Positions 38,289 to 51,329 are shown, numbered from the stretch's first letter. The stretch is 64,000 bases of DNA from Syngnathus acus (GCF_901709675.1 NC_051106.1:5342001-5406000), one strand, 5' to 3'. Numbers and translations: made by a program. The notes: generated by a model from the letters alone, not told the origin.

Positions 38289-39599
38289 CTTCTCCTTTGC
38301 TTCTCATCTCCCCCTCACTATTTTAATGACAGGAGCTGGTTAGTGTGACTTTTTTTCCCCTTAGTGTAAATGAGAAGCCATTACCGTTCTTCCGAGGAAT
38401 GACGTTGAATTCTTCTCCTGTCTAATCTGGTGCTCACTCTTGGAAAGGATTGTCGACATAAATGCTGCTAAATAAATGTGTAACAGAGTTTGTCGGAGTG
38501 AAGGCTGGATCTAATCTTCGGTAGATGTTCAAGGGGAAAAAAAAATAGACAGCTTCACCGGGACTGTTTTCCTTTCATCATTTATCTCCTCCATTTTTGT
38601 GCCCCCGTTTCTCCACAGATGTGAACCTCACATCCTGTTCAACGTCCAGCAAAATAAACAGTCAAGCTGGGAATACCCAGAATCCGTATACTTTGTACAT
38701 AAAGACAGAACCTCATTCCTCTCAACCTGGTCCGAAGAATTAAAGCTTAAACAGGATACAAGAAAGGAAAAACATGTCTCCCATAAGTCAATGCTTTGGC
38801 TCCCCCATAGTGTCTGTCTTTGGGGTTTTGCAAATATTTAACTTATAAATGTCATTGTTAGACTTTTAGTGGAGCTTTTCAGATGTTTCGAGTTCAACTG
38901 TTAAGTTTGTTTCAACCAACAGTTTTCCACTAGTTGATGAGAAACAGTGGTGCATTGAAGTTTAAACTTCCCAATAGTTCAATACTATTTGGAGTTGAAC
39001 CAAATTGAAATGTTTGTTAGTTTTCATAATTGTAAAATATTATTATAAGTAGTAGATGAGTTATTAATTTTTACATTACAGTTATAATGTTACTGTTATT
39101 TATTCTACTATGGTTCTATGGACTTGGGGTTGATCAGACTCAAAATAACAAATAGCTTTTAGCTTTTTTGTGAACAAAACACTTTGAGTCCATCTGTTTG
39201 TGGTATTTGCCAAAAACTCTCACTGAGTGAAAATATAAACCGCTACATTGTAGAGTTGCAAGTTAGATTCATAAAGTTACAATCAAGATGAAATCATACT
39301 TCAAACATACAGTTAATAAATATATTGTGGTAACAGACTCCGTATCTAATTATACCGAATATAATCGACCTAAATTGGAAATGTTTTGAAAAAAAAACAA
39401 ATTGAGCTTGGACCATTGTGGCAGAACCGATAATGGTTAGAGGTAATCTGAATTCTAAACACAAGAACATATTTTAAAGTTATAGATTGTGAATTCTTTG
39501 AAAAGTATTACATTTAATTTTAGAATAATTGTGCCCTCTTCCAAAAGAACTCCATGTATTATCATTGTCGCTAAGATTCAGAGATGATGATGAACTTCC

Positions 39600-39795
39600 A
39601 TCCTCACCGCCTCCTCCATCACCATCTGGTAGTCTCAAGCCTCTGCCAAGGACAAGGGCAGACTGCAGTGTATCATTCACGCCACAGAGAAGGTGATTGA
39701 CTGCAATCTGCCATCTTTACAGGACTCCCGAGTCATGCTGGGTATATTGTGACCCTTCCAAACTTCAACTTGCAAATCCCCAAGTCCATCAAGCC
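39600..39795 (+). pseudogene. Decayed LINE (L2/Rex-like) ORF2 C-terminal fragment
   Basis: The frame starting near 39612 reads SSITIW, a stop (TAG, 39630-39632), then SQASAKDKGRLQ and ATEKVIDCNLPSLQDSRV. This resembles the end of the reverse-transcriptase ORF of fish L2/CR1-type LINEs (family pattern roughly SITxWYG..., LQR..., AEKVIGxxLPSLQD). The in-frame stop and loss of similarity after about 39740 show it is dead. Later TGACCCTTCC matches the usual ADPSHPGH region only weakly. No 5' part or 3' tail is recognisable, so it is a short remnant. Confidence 0.6.
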
Positions 39796-40262
39796 CAGAA
39801 ACTCAGCATTTACCAGCTTGTGCCTTTCATAAAAAAATAGCGAAACGGAATATTGCCGCAACATAAAATTCCGCATTCAGATAATCTTATGCATGAGGAC
39901 ATGAGCGCTAGCGTCAAGTACGATCTTGAAATTACGTTCAACACAAGTGTACGTTGTAAATGATTGCCAGGTGTTAAACTTCGCACCGCCGTTCCGGTTT
40001 TCCACTATTTCTTTTCACGCAGACGCCTTCCTGCCTCTGTTAGGTTTCAAGAAATCAGGAAATAGCCAAGTCACCTTCGCACCCTCGGTGCCTTTCACAC
40101 AGAAGAGTAATACAGAGGAAAATCTTTTTTTCCAGGCTGTGTGAAATTTGACTGTTTCACCAGCATACATTTCTCAAATTATCTTCACTTACAAATTCAG
40201 AAAGCTTCTTTGTATACGAACAACAGGACCAGATTCTTTTGCGGTGTGTAATCACCGTTTGA

Positions 40263-40430
40263 TTCCTGTTTCCAACCATGAGTCAAGACTGCTTTTGACT
40301 TGTGTGCGTTTGAGTGAAACTGTAACGGCGGCAGACCGCTGTTCGCTTCCTTCCCAAGTGCTGGTGAAGAAGCCGTAATAGGAGACTGCTGTTCTTTCCT
40401 GTTTCCAACCGCGAGCCAAGACCGTGCTTT
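40263..40430 (+). repeat. Spaced direct duplication, copies about 33 bp and 133 bp apart
   Basis: TTCCTGTTTCCAACCATGAG and the following bases (40263-40295) recur as TTCCTGTTTCCAACCGCGAG (40396-40430), about 85-90 % identical over 33 bases. The second copy ends in a perfect palindrome: CGTGCTTT (40423-40430) and AAAGCACG (40433-40440) around AA. It may be a tandem duplication or the end repeats of an unknown small element. Confidence 0.55.
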
Positions 40431-41343
40431 AAAAAGCACGATTGTCCGCTAACCTGATGAGAAAGGCTTAGTGAAGAACCTTCAAGACACATTACGGCAA
40501 CTGATATACTCAACGGTTTGTGTCTGTTTGCCACAATTTGCGGAATATCTTTTTTTTGTGTGTATTTTTATTTTCCTGTCAAATCACTTTAACAAATAGA
40601 AAGCCTTTATTAGGGGAAAATCTGTAGAAGAATACCCAACAGTCAACTTCTCAGCTGGTTTTCTGAAGAATTTGGGAGGATGTCAAAGAAAAATGCTCTG
40701 TAATTAGTTGGAAATAACACAAGCCTTTGAATTTAGTTGAAATCACTTGTTATTGAAATTATGGCAAATGTTTTTATGACATTGTCAATGTAGACAGTCA
40801 TCATGAATGAGAGTCAATGAGTGAGAGTCCCAATTTATTTTTTACTGTTTCTTGCTGGCATCGGAATGATCTTTTTAAAAAAGCTGTTTGACCGCTTTGC
40901 TGCTTTTGTTCACACAACAACGAGCACAAAATGGAAATGTTTGAAAACACAGCCAACTAACATAATGGACCACAAATTATGCATTCAAGTTTTTATCTTA
41001 AGGTGTGTATTGCAAGGTGATACATATAATTAAACGTTTTAATCAAGGAGAGCGCTATATTGAGTTTGATCTCTGGATGGGTTATTGGAAGAGGGAGGGG
41101 TGGTGGGGGCAGTGTTAGAACATAGCACCATGATTATCCTTGCTTCAGTAGAGCTGTCACTCATCCTACAAAATCTCCTCTCGCTCCAGCCGTCATCAAG
41201 AAAGAACAATGAGTTGAAGTCACCCCAGATTTATAATTAGTCTCATGTCGACTCCTATTGACCACTCTGTGATTAAACTATTACCTAAGTGTGATTGAGC
41301 GATTGAGTTATAATCTTGAATAAGCCGGAACCGGTTATGGATT

Positions 41344-41365
41344 CTAATGATGAGCTCATCATTAG
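41344..41365. promoter_or_regulatory. Perfect 22-bp palindrome of homeodomain sites
   Basis: CTAATGATGAG is followed immediately by its exact reverse complement. Each arm carries TAATGA, a homeodomain core, so the unit could bind a homeodomain dimer. The right-arm 11-mer GCTCATCATTA recurs at 49652-49662, about 2 kb before sox11. The symmetry is seen directly; function is inferred. Confidence 0.5.
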
Positions 41366-42239
41366 TGGCTGATGTGACGGGTTGGTTTTATTTTGGTTTC
41401 GGCCTTCACCAAAAACATGATCTCTAAAATTAAACCAAGGGAATGAAGATGCATGACAAACTGTATGCTCATGTATGCAAATGCTTTCAAGCGTGCGCCT
41501 GCATTCTCTTGACAAGTGCAGCTTCTGGCATGATACAAAGCACAGACACTTCCTTTCACACATGCACTTGCAAACGAATGCATCTGCCCACCTGCCCACC
41601 CAGCACTCGTCCACCTCACACATAAACAGCCTGGCATCTGTCACATGGGGTAGTGGGAGTGCGCTTGGAGGGGAGTCTCTCGCTCACACCCGCAAAAAAC
41701 ATCCGGACACACCGACACCATCTTGCTGTCTGCACCCGGAGTCCCCTTTTGACCTTTTGACAGGTACACGAAGCATCTCAAAGTGAGAAGGGGAGGCCAA
41801 GTCAGAAATGCACCTTAACCATAGGGAGCTGTCCAACTCTTCGGGGCTCCGTGGGGATGGCGTTGCCTCTCCCAGGAAGCCATAACTCTCCTCTCAGGAA
41901 CTGAGGTGTGTCTGGAGCTTTATCTACATCTGCCTGCAAGAAACGCAAAAGGACAAGGGGTCAGACAAGAACAGGACCACTTTATATCATGTTTTATGTA
42001 TGATGTTTGGCATGTGTTTGAACACTCGCATGTGTCTCAAAGTGATGCAAAAAGGGGAGGAAATATAGGGAGGATTTCAGAGGACCTGCACTTCCTTTGT
42101 AAGCAAAGACTGTGTGGATATTTAAGTACGTTGCCAAACACATATCGACTGATCAGAGCCGTGCCAAGAAATGTTAGGTTATTCGCTTTTTATAATTATT
42201 TTAGTTATATTTACACAATGATGATCTAATTTTTATTGA

Positions 42240-42242
<3 letters not shown>

Positions 42243-42313
<71 letters not shown>

Positions 42314-42324
42314 TATATATATAA
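42243..42324. repeat. (TA)n microsatellite, 35 uninterrupted units
   Basis: A pure TA run of 70 bases (42243-42312), one C, then a further short TA run. This is the longest dinucleotide repeat in the window. Confidence 0.95.
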
Positions 42325-45300
42325 AATTAGAATTAGAATTAATTGAGTAATTATAATAATTGAAAAAACTACCATTGAAAGACTTTGCATACATAAATGC
42401 TCCCCTGATTTAAATCATTATCATTAAATATGTCATTAACGGTTATATAACCATAACATGGCAGCATTTTTCAACATCGTATAACATGGATGTCCTTCAG
42501 ATGTTTCCCTATCCTATTCCCAATGGTTTCTCAAACTCACCGCTCAGCCTTCGGCATGTCGAGCGACCCTTGAAATAGCACGCCGAAGGAATATAAACGA
42601 TCAGCGCACACAAAGTCGAGTTAAAAGCTTTTGGCGGTGATCTTCTGAACTTTTGAAACACTCCCAGGCATATAATTAAAAGGTAGTTTCTAATTTCTTG
42701 GAGAGTAATTTAGCACCTCGGCTTCATTGTTAAATCGCGGCTGGCGGCATGTAGCCTGGGGAGATGGATAGAATGGATCAGAAAGGGTTGGACAGTCACT
42801 GGGTGATTTTGACAATGGTACAGGGGCTATCATCCATCACTCAAGCGTTCGTATGAAAAGTTTGACAGGTAGAGGTCAAAGCAATGTGGCAGGAGCCAAC
42901 GGAGATGGATGCCTTTAATTTGGGTAATGAAGAGTTAACCATCTTGGGAGAAGAAGAGGAGCGTTAAATAGGGAGAGCCATCCGCCATTAGAAGAAAGTC
43001 TTATTTAATTCCTCAGAGCCTAATGAAAGACATGGGAACACAATCCTTGATTGACAACAAGGCCTTCGCTGTAATTCCCCGCAGACAGTTCACTTAAGTT
43101 CCCTCCCTTGTTAATCTCAAAAATAATGAATTGCAAAACTAAGGTTAAACGTGGCAACGTGAATTCATTACCGCTAATATATGAGACCATAAGATGATTT
43201 ACAGTACGGTACCCCTCTTTTTTTTCATTAACGGCGAACGGATTTGATTGAGTCGAGATTTTGCTCGGGCGTTCATTCTCGCCATCAATCTCACCAGCTT
43301 GGTCATTGTCCTCCTTTTTATCTGACCTCTCGCTTCCAGAATGGAGCAAAGAATGAAAATATGTAGGTGCAGGCAAGCATTATTATTCCGATTTTTAACG
43401 TTTGAACCCGTCTTTATCACAGTCATTTAAATTATATTCATCCTGAGCTGTCATTCAACTTCATCCCTGACCCTCATCTTATTGTGGCTTGGCTTAATGG
43501 CTGCGCCTTTAATGCTTTGACCTCTCTGCCCGCACATACCTGCAAAGATTCCCTGCAAATTTGTTCCTTTGAGAATTTGGTTGAGTATTAAATAACGGAA
43601 AACCAGTGTCACTACGGCAACAGGAGACTTCTTGTAACATAATCCACAAACCTGACAGACATTTGAACTTGACTGTGTTTTCCTTTCTGAGATTTAATAA
43701 CAATTCATCAAAATAAACTGGAATAAAATATATTTGGCCATTTTACAACTGTGCCTGCTCTACCTCATTTATGCCCAGAGGATGTTCATGTTAGACACTG
43801 TCATGCAATACAATTATCCCTTTCATGTCTTTTTCTGTCTTTATGCATCTGCTCATAAACGAATACACGAGACTGTCGGAGTCTCAAGGCTGAGGCAGAA
43901 ACTCTGAATGACAAGGAGGTTATGGGATCCTAATGACTTGGTTTTAAAGCTAAAGCATCTGCTAATTGGGGTGATGTGTCCATCCTATGCCCCCACTCCC
44001 CCCCTCCTCCACTCTAAAACGTGTCTTGCTTGCTTGCAGGGATTAGCTATGATTAAGGTACTGGTCTTCCGGGTGCTTTGAGCAAAACAGTCAGATTATT
44101 CCACTATTGGAAAGACAATGACAGTCAAAGATCACTGGGGTCATCATGGTATAGCCGGGAGTTAGTTTGAAGCCGATTATAATTGTCTTGTATGCTTCTG
44201 AAAGTTTTCTACATCTATAAATATATAAATTAAAAAGTATACTGCAGACAAGAGCCGCATGTAATATTTATGCAGTCATCTTGTTAGCTAAAAGTAGTTC
44301 AAAAAAATATTGCCTCAGGATGTTTTTCACAATTTCTTGTTAAAAGAAAGACGAGGCGCTTCATATAGAAAACACAATTAGGGTGAGTAGAATCATTATG
44401 TTGGTGCTAGCAAAAAATTTAGTCCACTATCATAGACTGTAATGACTCCTAATGACGTGTTGCTTCCATCCGAGGTTTATGTGAAATCTAATATTGTATC
44501 ACCGATGCATGTTTCGATAGGAGGAACGAGTCGCAACACAAACTGATCAAAAGTGCTGAGCCTTGTTCCTTTTTCCTTGTTAGGCCTTGTCGGTTTCACA
44601 AGAGCTTCTCATGTATTTTCATTTGCCAACAACGCTGAGTTTGAAGGGTGGCGGAGAAAAAAAGAAAAGTGCACCTTGTTGAAGTGAATCGTCATGTATG
44701 CGTGACAGACACTTGTAATGAGATTAGTATCGCTGCACAAATGTTGGAAATAAAAGACGAGATAATCCGCCCGGCGCTTACTTGGCTGTGTTTATCTTTT
44801 CTGTTTGTTTTTCTTCACTTTTTTTATTTAAAAAAAACTTATTTTAATTGACAGAACTGTCTCGCTTCTAAAAAAATGTTTTCATACATTCAAACCTACC
44901 TTGCTCATAGAAAGACAAAAAAAAAATATTGATCTTTGACATGCAAACATCAAAGCCGTCTGAAGGAAGCACGAAACTCTGCGACACCCACGTCAGGAAG
45001 TGTGATTGCGATGACACATTACCTTCCATTATTGATCCCTAGTTGTTAAATGCTCTGCCATGCACACATCTTAGCCTCACACTATCCCCCAGTCTCCTCC
45101 ACTGACCTTTACTGCTAGCTCACAGATAGCGTTAGGCTCGTTCAGAGGATATGGAGGATTTAGCAACAACAAAAAAAGGGCACATTTAGGAAAGTCTTGC
45201 TTGAAGCCTGTCGAATATTTCAAGAGTAGACGTGAAGGAAAGGGCAAGAGAGTCAGTTCATAGAAAGAGAAAATAGTGTGCATTTGTAATTTTGTAGCTA

Positions 45301-48300
45301 TAAATAAGACAAATGGGATGGATGGACTTCTTTTAGCTATTTTACTAAATTTCCTTGAACGGCTACAGGAAAGTATTTTTTTTTTAAATGCTCTGAACTA
45401 TTCAACTCCTTCGTTCCTTAACATCAAGGAATACATTTATTGCCTTGGCATGAAAGCAGATAATTTTCAGTAAATAATCGGTGATAGTCGCCACCGCCCC
45501 CTCCCTCCAGAAAATGGATACAAATTTGCAAATGGGTAAATTTGGGAATGCAAGGGTTGAATGTTGTGCTTCTTTAGACAACAAACTTAGCCAGGCATTC
45601 TTGTAAAATGGTGTGTGACCACCTCATCGACTGCTGGTGACTGTTTTCATTCTGACCCACATGAGTATGATGATGTTTACAAACTTGCTCCGTGTTTACG
45701 TGCCGCGCTGCTGGAATGATTGTCCTTTACATCTTTCCCGACTCTCTATTCCTCAACGGGATGGAGCCTTTGAGGTTGAGACTAATTCCTCCTTGGTTTT
45801 AGGTGGTTATTTGTCACCATGTGGTTTGAGGAATTGATTTTCCTCCTCACACTACGTTGATGAAACCCCTCCAGGGGAGTCCTCTGGGAATTCATCTCAC
45901 GCTGATAACTTTGAGCTATCTTATCTGGTCACTGTTCAAACATGACTGAATGCTCAGATTCGCTTCAAGTGTTTGTCTCTTTGTGAGTCGGTTTCGTCTT
46001 GTTTTTGTTTTGGAGGGTAAAGCCTGATAAATGCTCCAGATTTGCACGACTGTGTTACAACTTGAAGAAATGTCTTTGACTATTGTTTTGCAAGTTTTAT
46101 CGTTGCTTCGAGGTTTCTCATTTTAATTAAAAATATATTGAGCATAATCGGGATGAGTGGATTCCAAAACAATACTTTAGTTCAGGATGTATATCATAAA
46201 TGGTGTATCAAGAATACTATTGCATGGTCATATTTAGCAAATGAGAGGTCTTGATCTTACATTTACCTTCCTTAAACCTGCAGGTTGTGTCCGGTATGTT
46301 TAATTGAGTATCAGGTATCTAACCTTCTGTCGTTTTCATGGAAGATTAAAAAAAAAGGTTAACAGGAATCCAATTTGCACAACCATAAACAGAACTCTCC
46401 TCCCTCCCATTTTGCAAACACGTTAAAAGTTCACCTTAACCTTAAAAACAATCCCTGATTTGAATTTAGGCTCACCCCAGCAGCTCATAATGAAGAGGTC
46501 CACAGGGCATGGATTCTCAATTTGTCATGCTGCTTTGAACTGTCACTATTCTTAGGATGGTGCAAAGATCATAAACCAGTAAAACTTCAGAGCACAGGAT
46601 GCGGCTGAGGGTGACTAAGCACAGCCGAGGCCCCCCCACCGCTTCTCCTCGCTAGTCACCGCACACACCGACCGGCCTGCAGTCAACACTATCTTATCTC
46701 GGGAAAGGGGCAAGTCTGAGCTAGCCAGCAGGAAAGCAAACGCACGTGGCCCTGTGTTTCTTGTTAGAGCTTAGTTGTGAAATATGGTAAACAAATCCAT
46801 TGCAAATCATTTTTTACTTTGAATTCATATTAATAAGGACATCCAGTAGAGAGAACGCAGGATTCCACGAAATATCTATCTGGCAAAAACAATTTAAGTT
46901 GAGTGAATGTGTCTGTATTTTTTTTATTATATATATTTTATATTATATATATATTTTTTTTTTCTTCCGTTTAAATCACATATAAGCTCAGCAACTATTC
47001 GCTGCAATTTGTGCGATTACACTTTGAATGAGCGATCCTTCATTAACATGTAAATTATCTTCTTGTAGACTGACACACATTTTATAGACTTGCAAATGAA
47101 ACTTTGCTTCATCCCCCACCCGCCAATTGTGTCCTCCAGAGTGCGAAAGAGCACAAAACTGGACCGGCAGCCACACGATCCATCAGCATTAGTCGCACAC
47201 GGTCTCCAGACTAAACACACTCTCATTACGAGGCCTGCAAAGTGCCTGGAGGGCTCTTCCTCTGCAAGTTTATTAACACAAGACACAATGTACAACACAA
47301 CCTGAGGAGTGCTGGACTCGGATGGTAAACAACATTTCCATGTCGCCAGCGGTGCTGCTATATAATTAAAGAATTGAAATGGTCTGGGATGACGCGGCGA
47401 TATGATTACTAGGGAACATGTACAGTGTTAGCTGCAAGATGATGTCATCCTGTTCTGACCACTGTGCTTTCTTGGCTTTGCGGGTTTAGCAGCAGAAAAA
47501 TACAGGAAATATTTATCATCCTTTCTTACAGAGCAGTCAAACACTTGTCGCCTTTATAGAGAGACTGGACTTTAAGTGTTATATTCAGTCTCTTTATTTA
47601 GTTAAAGATTCACTTGAGTGCCATAATATTTATGTTAGATTTTCTCATGGGTAGTAGTTTAGGATATGCTAGAGTTATAGTGCTACCTAAATATAGAAAA
47701 ACAAAGAAAACATTTGTGAAGAAGCTCAATTTTCCTGGTAGGGATCCAATTGGGGCGATTGTGTCTGCTTCTTAGTCAAGATGTTCTGGGTTTGAATTTT
47801 TGACCAAATTTAGATGGTCCGTTCTAACTTCTTCTTCTGTCATTGCTTCTGTCACTGATCCATCTGTCCGTCCATCGTTTGTCCTTTGGAAACTGAAAAT
47901 CGTTCCATCATGTTAGTGTGCCGAAACGGTCCGTCAGATGGACTGAGAGGTTCGTCAGTACTTGACCTAGTTATTAATGCAGACGAACAAAAACGCACTT
48001 CCGTCCGTCCTCAGTCCGCAATTATTTTTTACTTTTTCATACCTTGTTCTTAGTCCGCAAAATGCCCGTCTATCGTTGACGGACGGATGTACCATTCCTT
48101 CACTGGGACATGATACCTACCTCTAGAAATAACATTTTGATGCGAGTGGTGCTTCCTACGCTGGAGCTGACGACCGAGCAGGGCGAATGCAAAGAAGCTT
48201 TGTCGCGAGTCGTTTATTCTTATTGGCTGTCTGCGACACTTGCATTCCGGCACAGTGTTCAAGCATCAACTGTTTACATTCACGACAAGCTACTCTACTC

Positions 48301-49589
48301 TCAAGTATCTGCTAAGCATCAGGCTTTTGAGACACAGAGGCCACATCAAGGAGGTCAACAAAGAACCTGACACCTGGGAGAACCATTTGCATTGAATCGC
48401 TGATGCAAAACGCTAAGAGTGAGGAGTTGGGGGTCGGTGAAAGGAGGATTAAAAATGGCCCAAAGACTGCAAACACTCAAGTGGTGGAACAACAAGTTCC
48501 CCAACTGTTCCCCATTTGTATTATCTGCAAAAAATGGGAGCAAGGGAGACAGCGTGAGGAATGAGATCATAAAGTGACAGGCAGGCAGCGAAGCACTTTT
48601 AGTGACATCTCGAAGACATGGGCAGAGGCCGTGGCGACTGACTCGTGAACTTTAAATCATCACATTTATAAGACCAGATTGGGTTCCTGCGAATGTGCTG
48701 TACAGGAGAAGCAATTTACCTTCGGCTGCGGTTTAAATTCTGGAACTTGTTACACAAATTCAAACACAAGGCAAGTGCGGAGTGAGTCCACCATGAGAAA
48801 CGACACTTGACGATGTGGACAATAAACATTGTAACCTGAGCACACAGGATACCCAAGAATGTGTCTGTCAACTGAAAAGTCAATTTGCGTTTTTATACGC
48901 TACCTCCCCACCTCTGTACCCCCACTCGCCCATTGTGAGGCCATCAGATAGTGGCTTCCAGAAGTCCACACCTGTCTCAGGGCTATGTAGAGGAGACGGA
49001 TCCATGCATTTTGAACATCAGATAGCCTCCAGCCAGGGTTAGTATTGATCTAACGCTTCACTGGCCCTTTGTGAGTGCACCAGCTGCTTTCAGGGGGCTT
49101 TAAGATAAGCAATGCAAAGAGAATTGTTTTGCTTTTTCCCCCTCCCTTCCCTAAAACCCTCTTTCAATGCTTCTACATGAAAACCATCACTTAATTCAAC
49201 ACTCCATCGCTCTAGAATAAAAAGTCCTCTCCCTTGACACGAGGCAGCAAATAAGCATTTAAGCGTCAGCCTTGAGGGGGTGCAATGGGAATGGGGTGTA
49301 GCAGAAATCACACTTGGAGGAAGATTTGCTAAGAAAATTATTCCATACACTGGACTAAAATGTTTTTTCTCAGATCAATTTTGCCATCTGAATCAGCATT
49401 TTGGACATTTTCTATGTATATTTTCGTTGGAATGACACCTCACTATTCCTTTCAGTCTGATCATAGAGGCAGTCAGGTGGGTGAAACAAGGAGAGGGATG
49501 GGCTCTGACGTGGGTGGGGTTGCCTCGCGAGAGGCAGACATGGCGACCAGCCGCTCCCAAAGATGACTCATTGGGGCTGCATAGGCTGA
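42325..49589. other. Intergenic, no gene seen
   Basis: Contains an 8-bp inverted repeat CCTTCGGC/GCCGAAGG (42548-42589), a unique stretch at 42640-43020 with SOX-like words, and a TCCGTCC-rich imperfect foldback near 47864-48092. No gene signal. Confidence 0.55.
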
Positions 49590-49700
49590 CACCACACCTC
49601 ATTCACAGCCAATAATGAGCCATGCTAATGAGCAGGACAGCCACCCTGCATGCTCATCATTAAGCGGGCTGGTGATTCATGTGTCCAGCCTGGAAGCATC
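49590..49700. promoter_or_regulatory. Candidate sox11-proximal enhancer
   Basis: About 2 kb before the start codon, TAATGAGC occurs twice (49613-49620 and 49626-49633) and GCTCATCATTA follows in inverted orientation (49652-49662), so three related homeodomain sites fall within 50 bases. The last repeats the arm of the 41.34-kb palindrome. Confidence 0.35.
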
Positions 49701-51272
49701 ATGAAGAGATAAGGCAAGGGAAGCAATCACAAAAGGTCCTTTACTCATTTTGCCTGATCCTTATCTTTTGGTTATTTAATAAGACTGAATTGAACCAGAA
49801 TGCCCTTGTAACCATGATTTGAACTACCCTTCTAAAAATACGTATTTATTTGTTTTAATGCTTTCACAGTAGCAGTTTACAAATCATATAACTAATACAG
49901 CAGAAAATATCATATTAAATGAAAAATCTGATGAATCTCTACCAGCAGCATCATTATGAATCATTGCAGCATTTTCTGTATCCGAGAGGCAGAAACTGAA
50001 AACGATCTCAGCATCTTTCTGCCATGATGCAGCCCCCCTTCCGTCCATAGGCCACACCCCTCCCTTGCTATGCTCTCGCTGACTACCTTGGTAGATACAC
50101 TCCTAAACCCCAGCTGGGGGAAATAAGGTGGCAGGGTGTATGTGGGGGGAGGGTTTCAAAAGGGTAAGTGATTGCCCTCTAGGGGACGAAGCAGAGAGAA
50201 AAGAGAGGGGCCCGGTGCTGCTGGCTACCACCCAGGGCCTGCAGACACAGGATGGGGGAAGGGTGGGGTACAAGAGTAGCTACCTAGATGCTGCTCACTC
50301 TTGACACAGCAAATGTCAACAGGTCATATGCATACGTATGGGCAAGGCTTCACGATTGCATTGATTTTTTTTAATTATTCTTTTGTGCTGGATATTCTCC
50401 CTTCATGTGGGATGTGTGTTTGAAGTATGATCTTTTTCTGAAATGCTGTTACAATGATGCACACCTTTGAGAAGTTTAGCTTTCATCTCGCCAGTCCAGA
50501 GACTATTCTCCCTAAAGTCTTGAAAATGATTTGATTTTACCTTGTTTACCTGGTTTCATATACGCCGATGACAAAAATTGAGCTACGATGATGCAGATCC
50601 AAATTAGAATCGGCAAACTGTGTTTGCATGCTTTAACTCACCACATGCACATGAATCCATATTTAAATCCAAGCATATACTCACTTGTATTTATTTGACC
50701 CATATTCTTACTTAATTAAAATGTGCAAATACAACGTTACATGCAATACTTTTGGGAAAGAGAAAAAAAAAAAACGACCTGGAAAGATACTGTACTACTG
50801 ACCTACTTCTTTCCCTCTGATACAGACGCGCGCGCGCACACACACACAAACAGGAAAAGAAACGTCACCAAAATAGATTAGCTGGGACAACAACACTTGG
50901 TTAGATGCATCTTAGGGGAGCTGATATCCAAGATAACAAATAACGCTGGGGTTCCGATTTTTTTTTTCGAGAACTAGCCAGGCGCGTAGACGGGCATTAC
51001 GCATTCAGCGCATCCAAGCGTCTGCAACAGTGTCCAAGCGCCACCTTCAGTATCCAACCTGAGGGAGAGGAAACAGAAAAAAGCAAATAATCACATCTCG
51101 TTGCTGCACAAACATCTGCATAACCGTCTTATAGCTTTACTACTAAATAACTAAAATAAAAAGGTATTTAACCGCACCCCCAGCCCACAGACGCACTTTT
51201 ACGCACTAGGCTGCACGATGGTCATCTCGTCTGTGCCGAAGTGTTGGCCCAGACACAGCGTAGCCCCACCAA
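49701..51272 (+). other. sox11 upstream flank
   Basis: AT-rich sequence with a GC-richer patch (50030-50290) containing the reverse CTCF-like word, and a short (CG)(CA) run near 50826-50848. No gene. Confidence 0.5.
50172..50185 (-). promoter_or_regulatory. CTCF-like motif, reverse
   Basis: TTGCCCTCTAGGGG is the reverse complement of CCCCTAGAGGGCAA, matching 12 of 14 CTCF core positions. It lies about 1.45 kb before the sox11 start and faces the forward motif at 3175. Confidence 0.33.
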
Positions 51273-51329
51273 CCCCCCCTCTTCTTCTCCTCCTCCTCCC
51301 CCTTCTTCTCCTCCTCCTCCTCATCCCCC
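51273..51329 (+). repeat. Polypyrimidine (CTT/CTC-rich) tract upstream of sox11
   Basis: This is a nearly pure C/T strand of about 57 bases, broken by one A near 51323. It reads as two related blocks, each a C run followed by CTTCTT and then repeated CTC units. It lies about 300 bp before the start codon and 50-100 bp before the GC and CCAAT boxes. Such tracts can bind GA-binding factors or form triplex DNA; that role is inference here. Confidence 0.75.

Larger units (their letters stand above)
33000..39599. other. Intergenic, no gene seen
   Basis: A GC-balanced stretch at 34740-35120 is open in several frames on both strands, but none shows a family signature. TTCGAGACTCCC occurs twice (near 33210 and 33482). 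The rest is AT-rich spacer. Confidence 0.55.
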
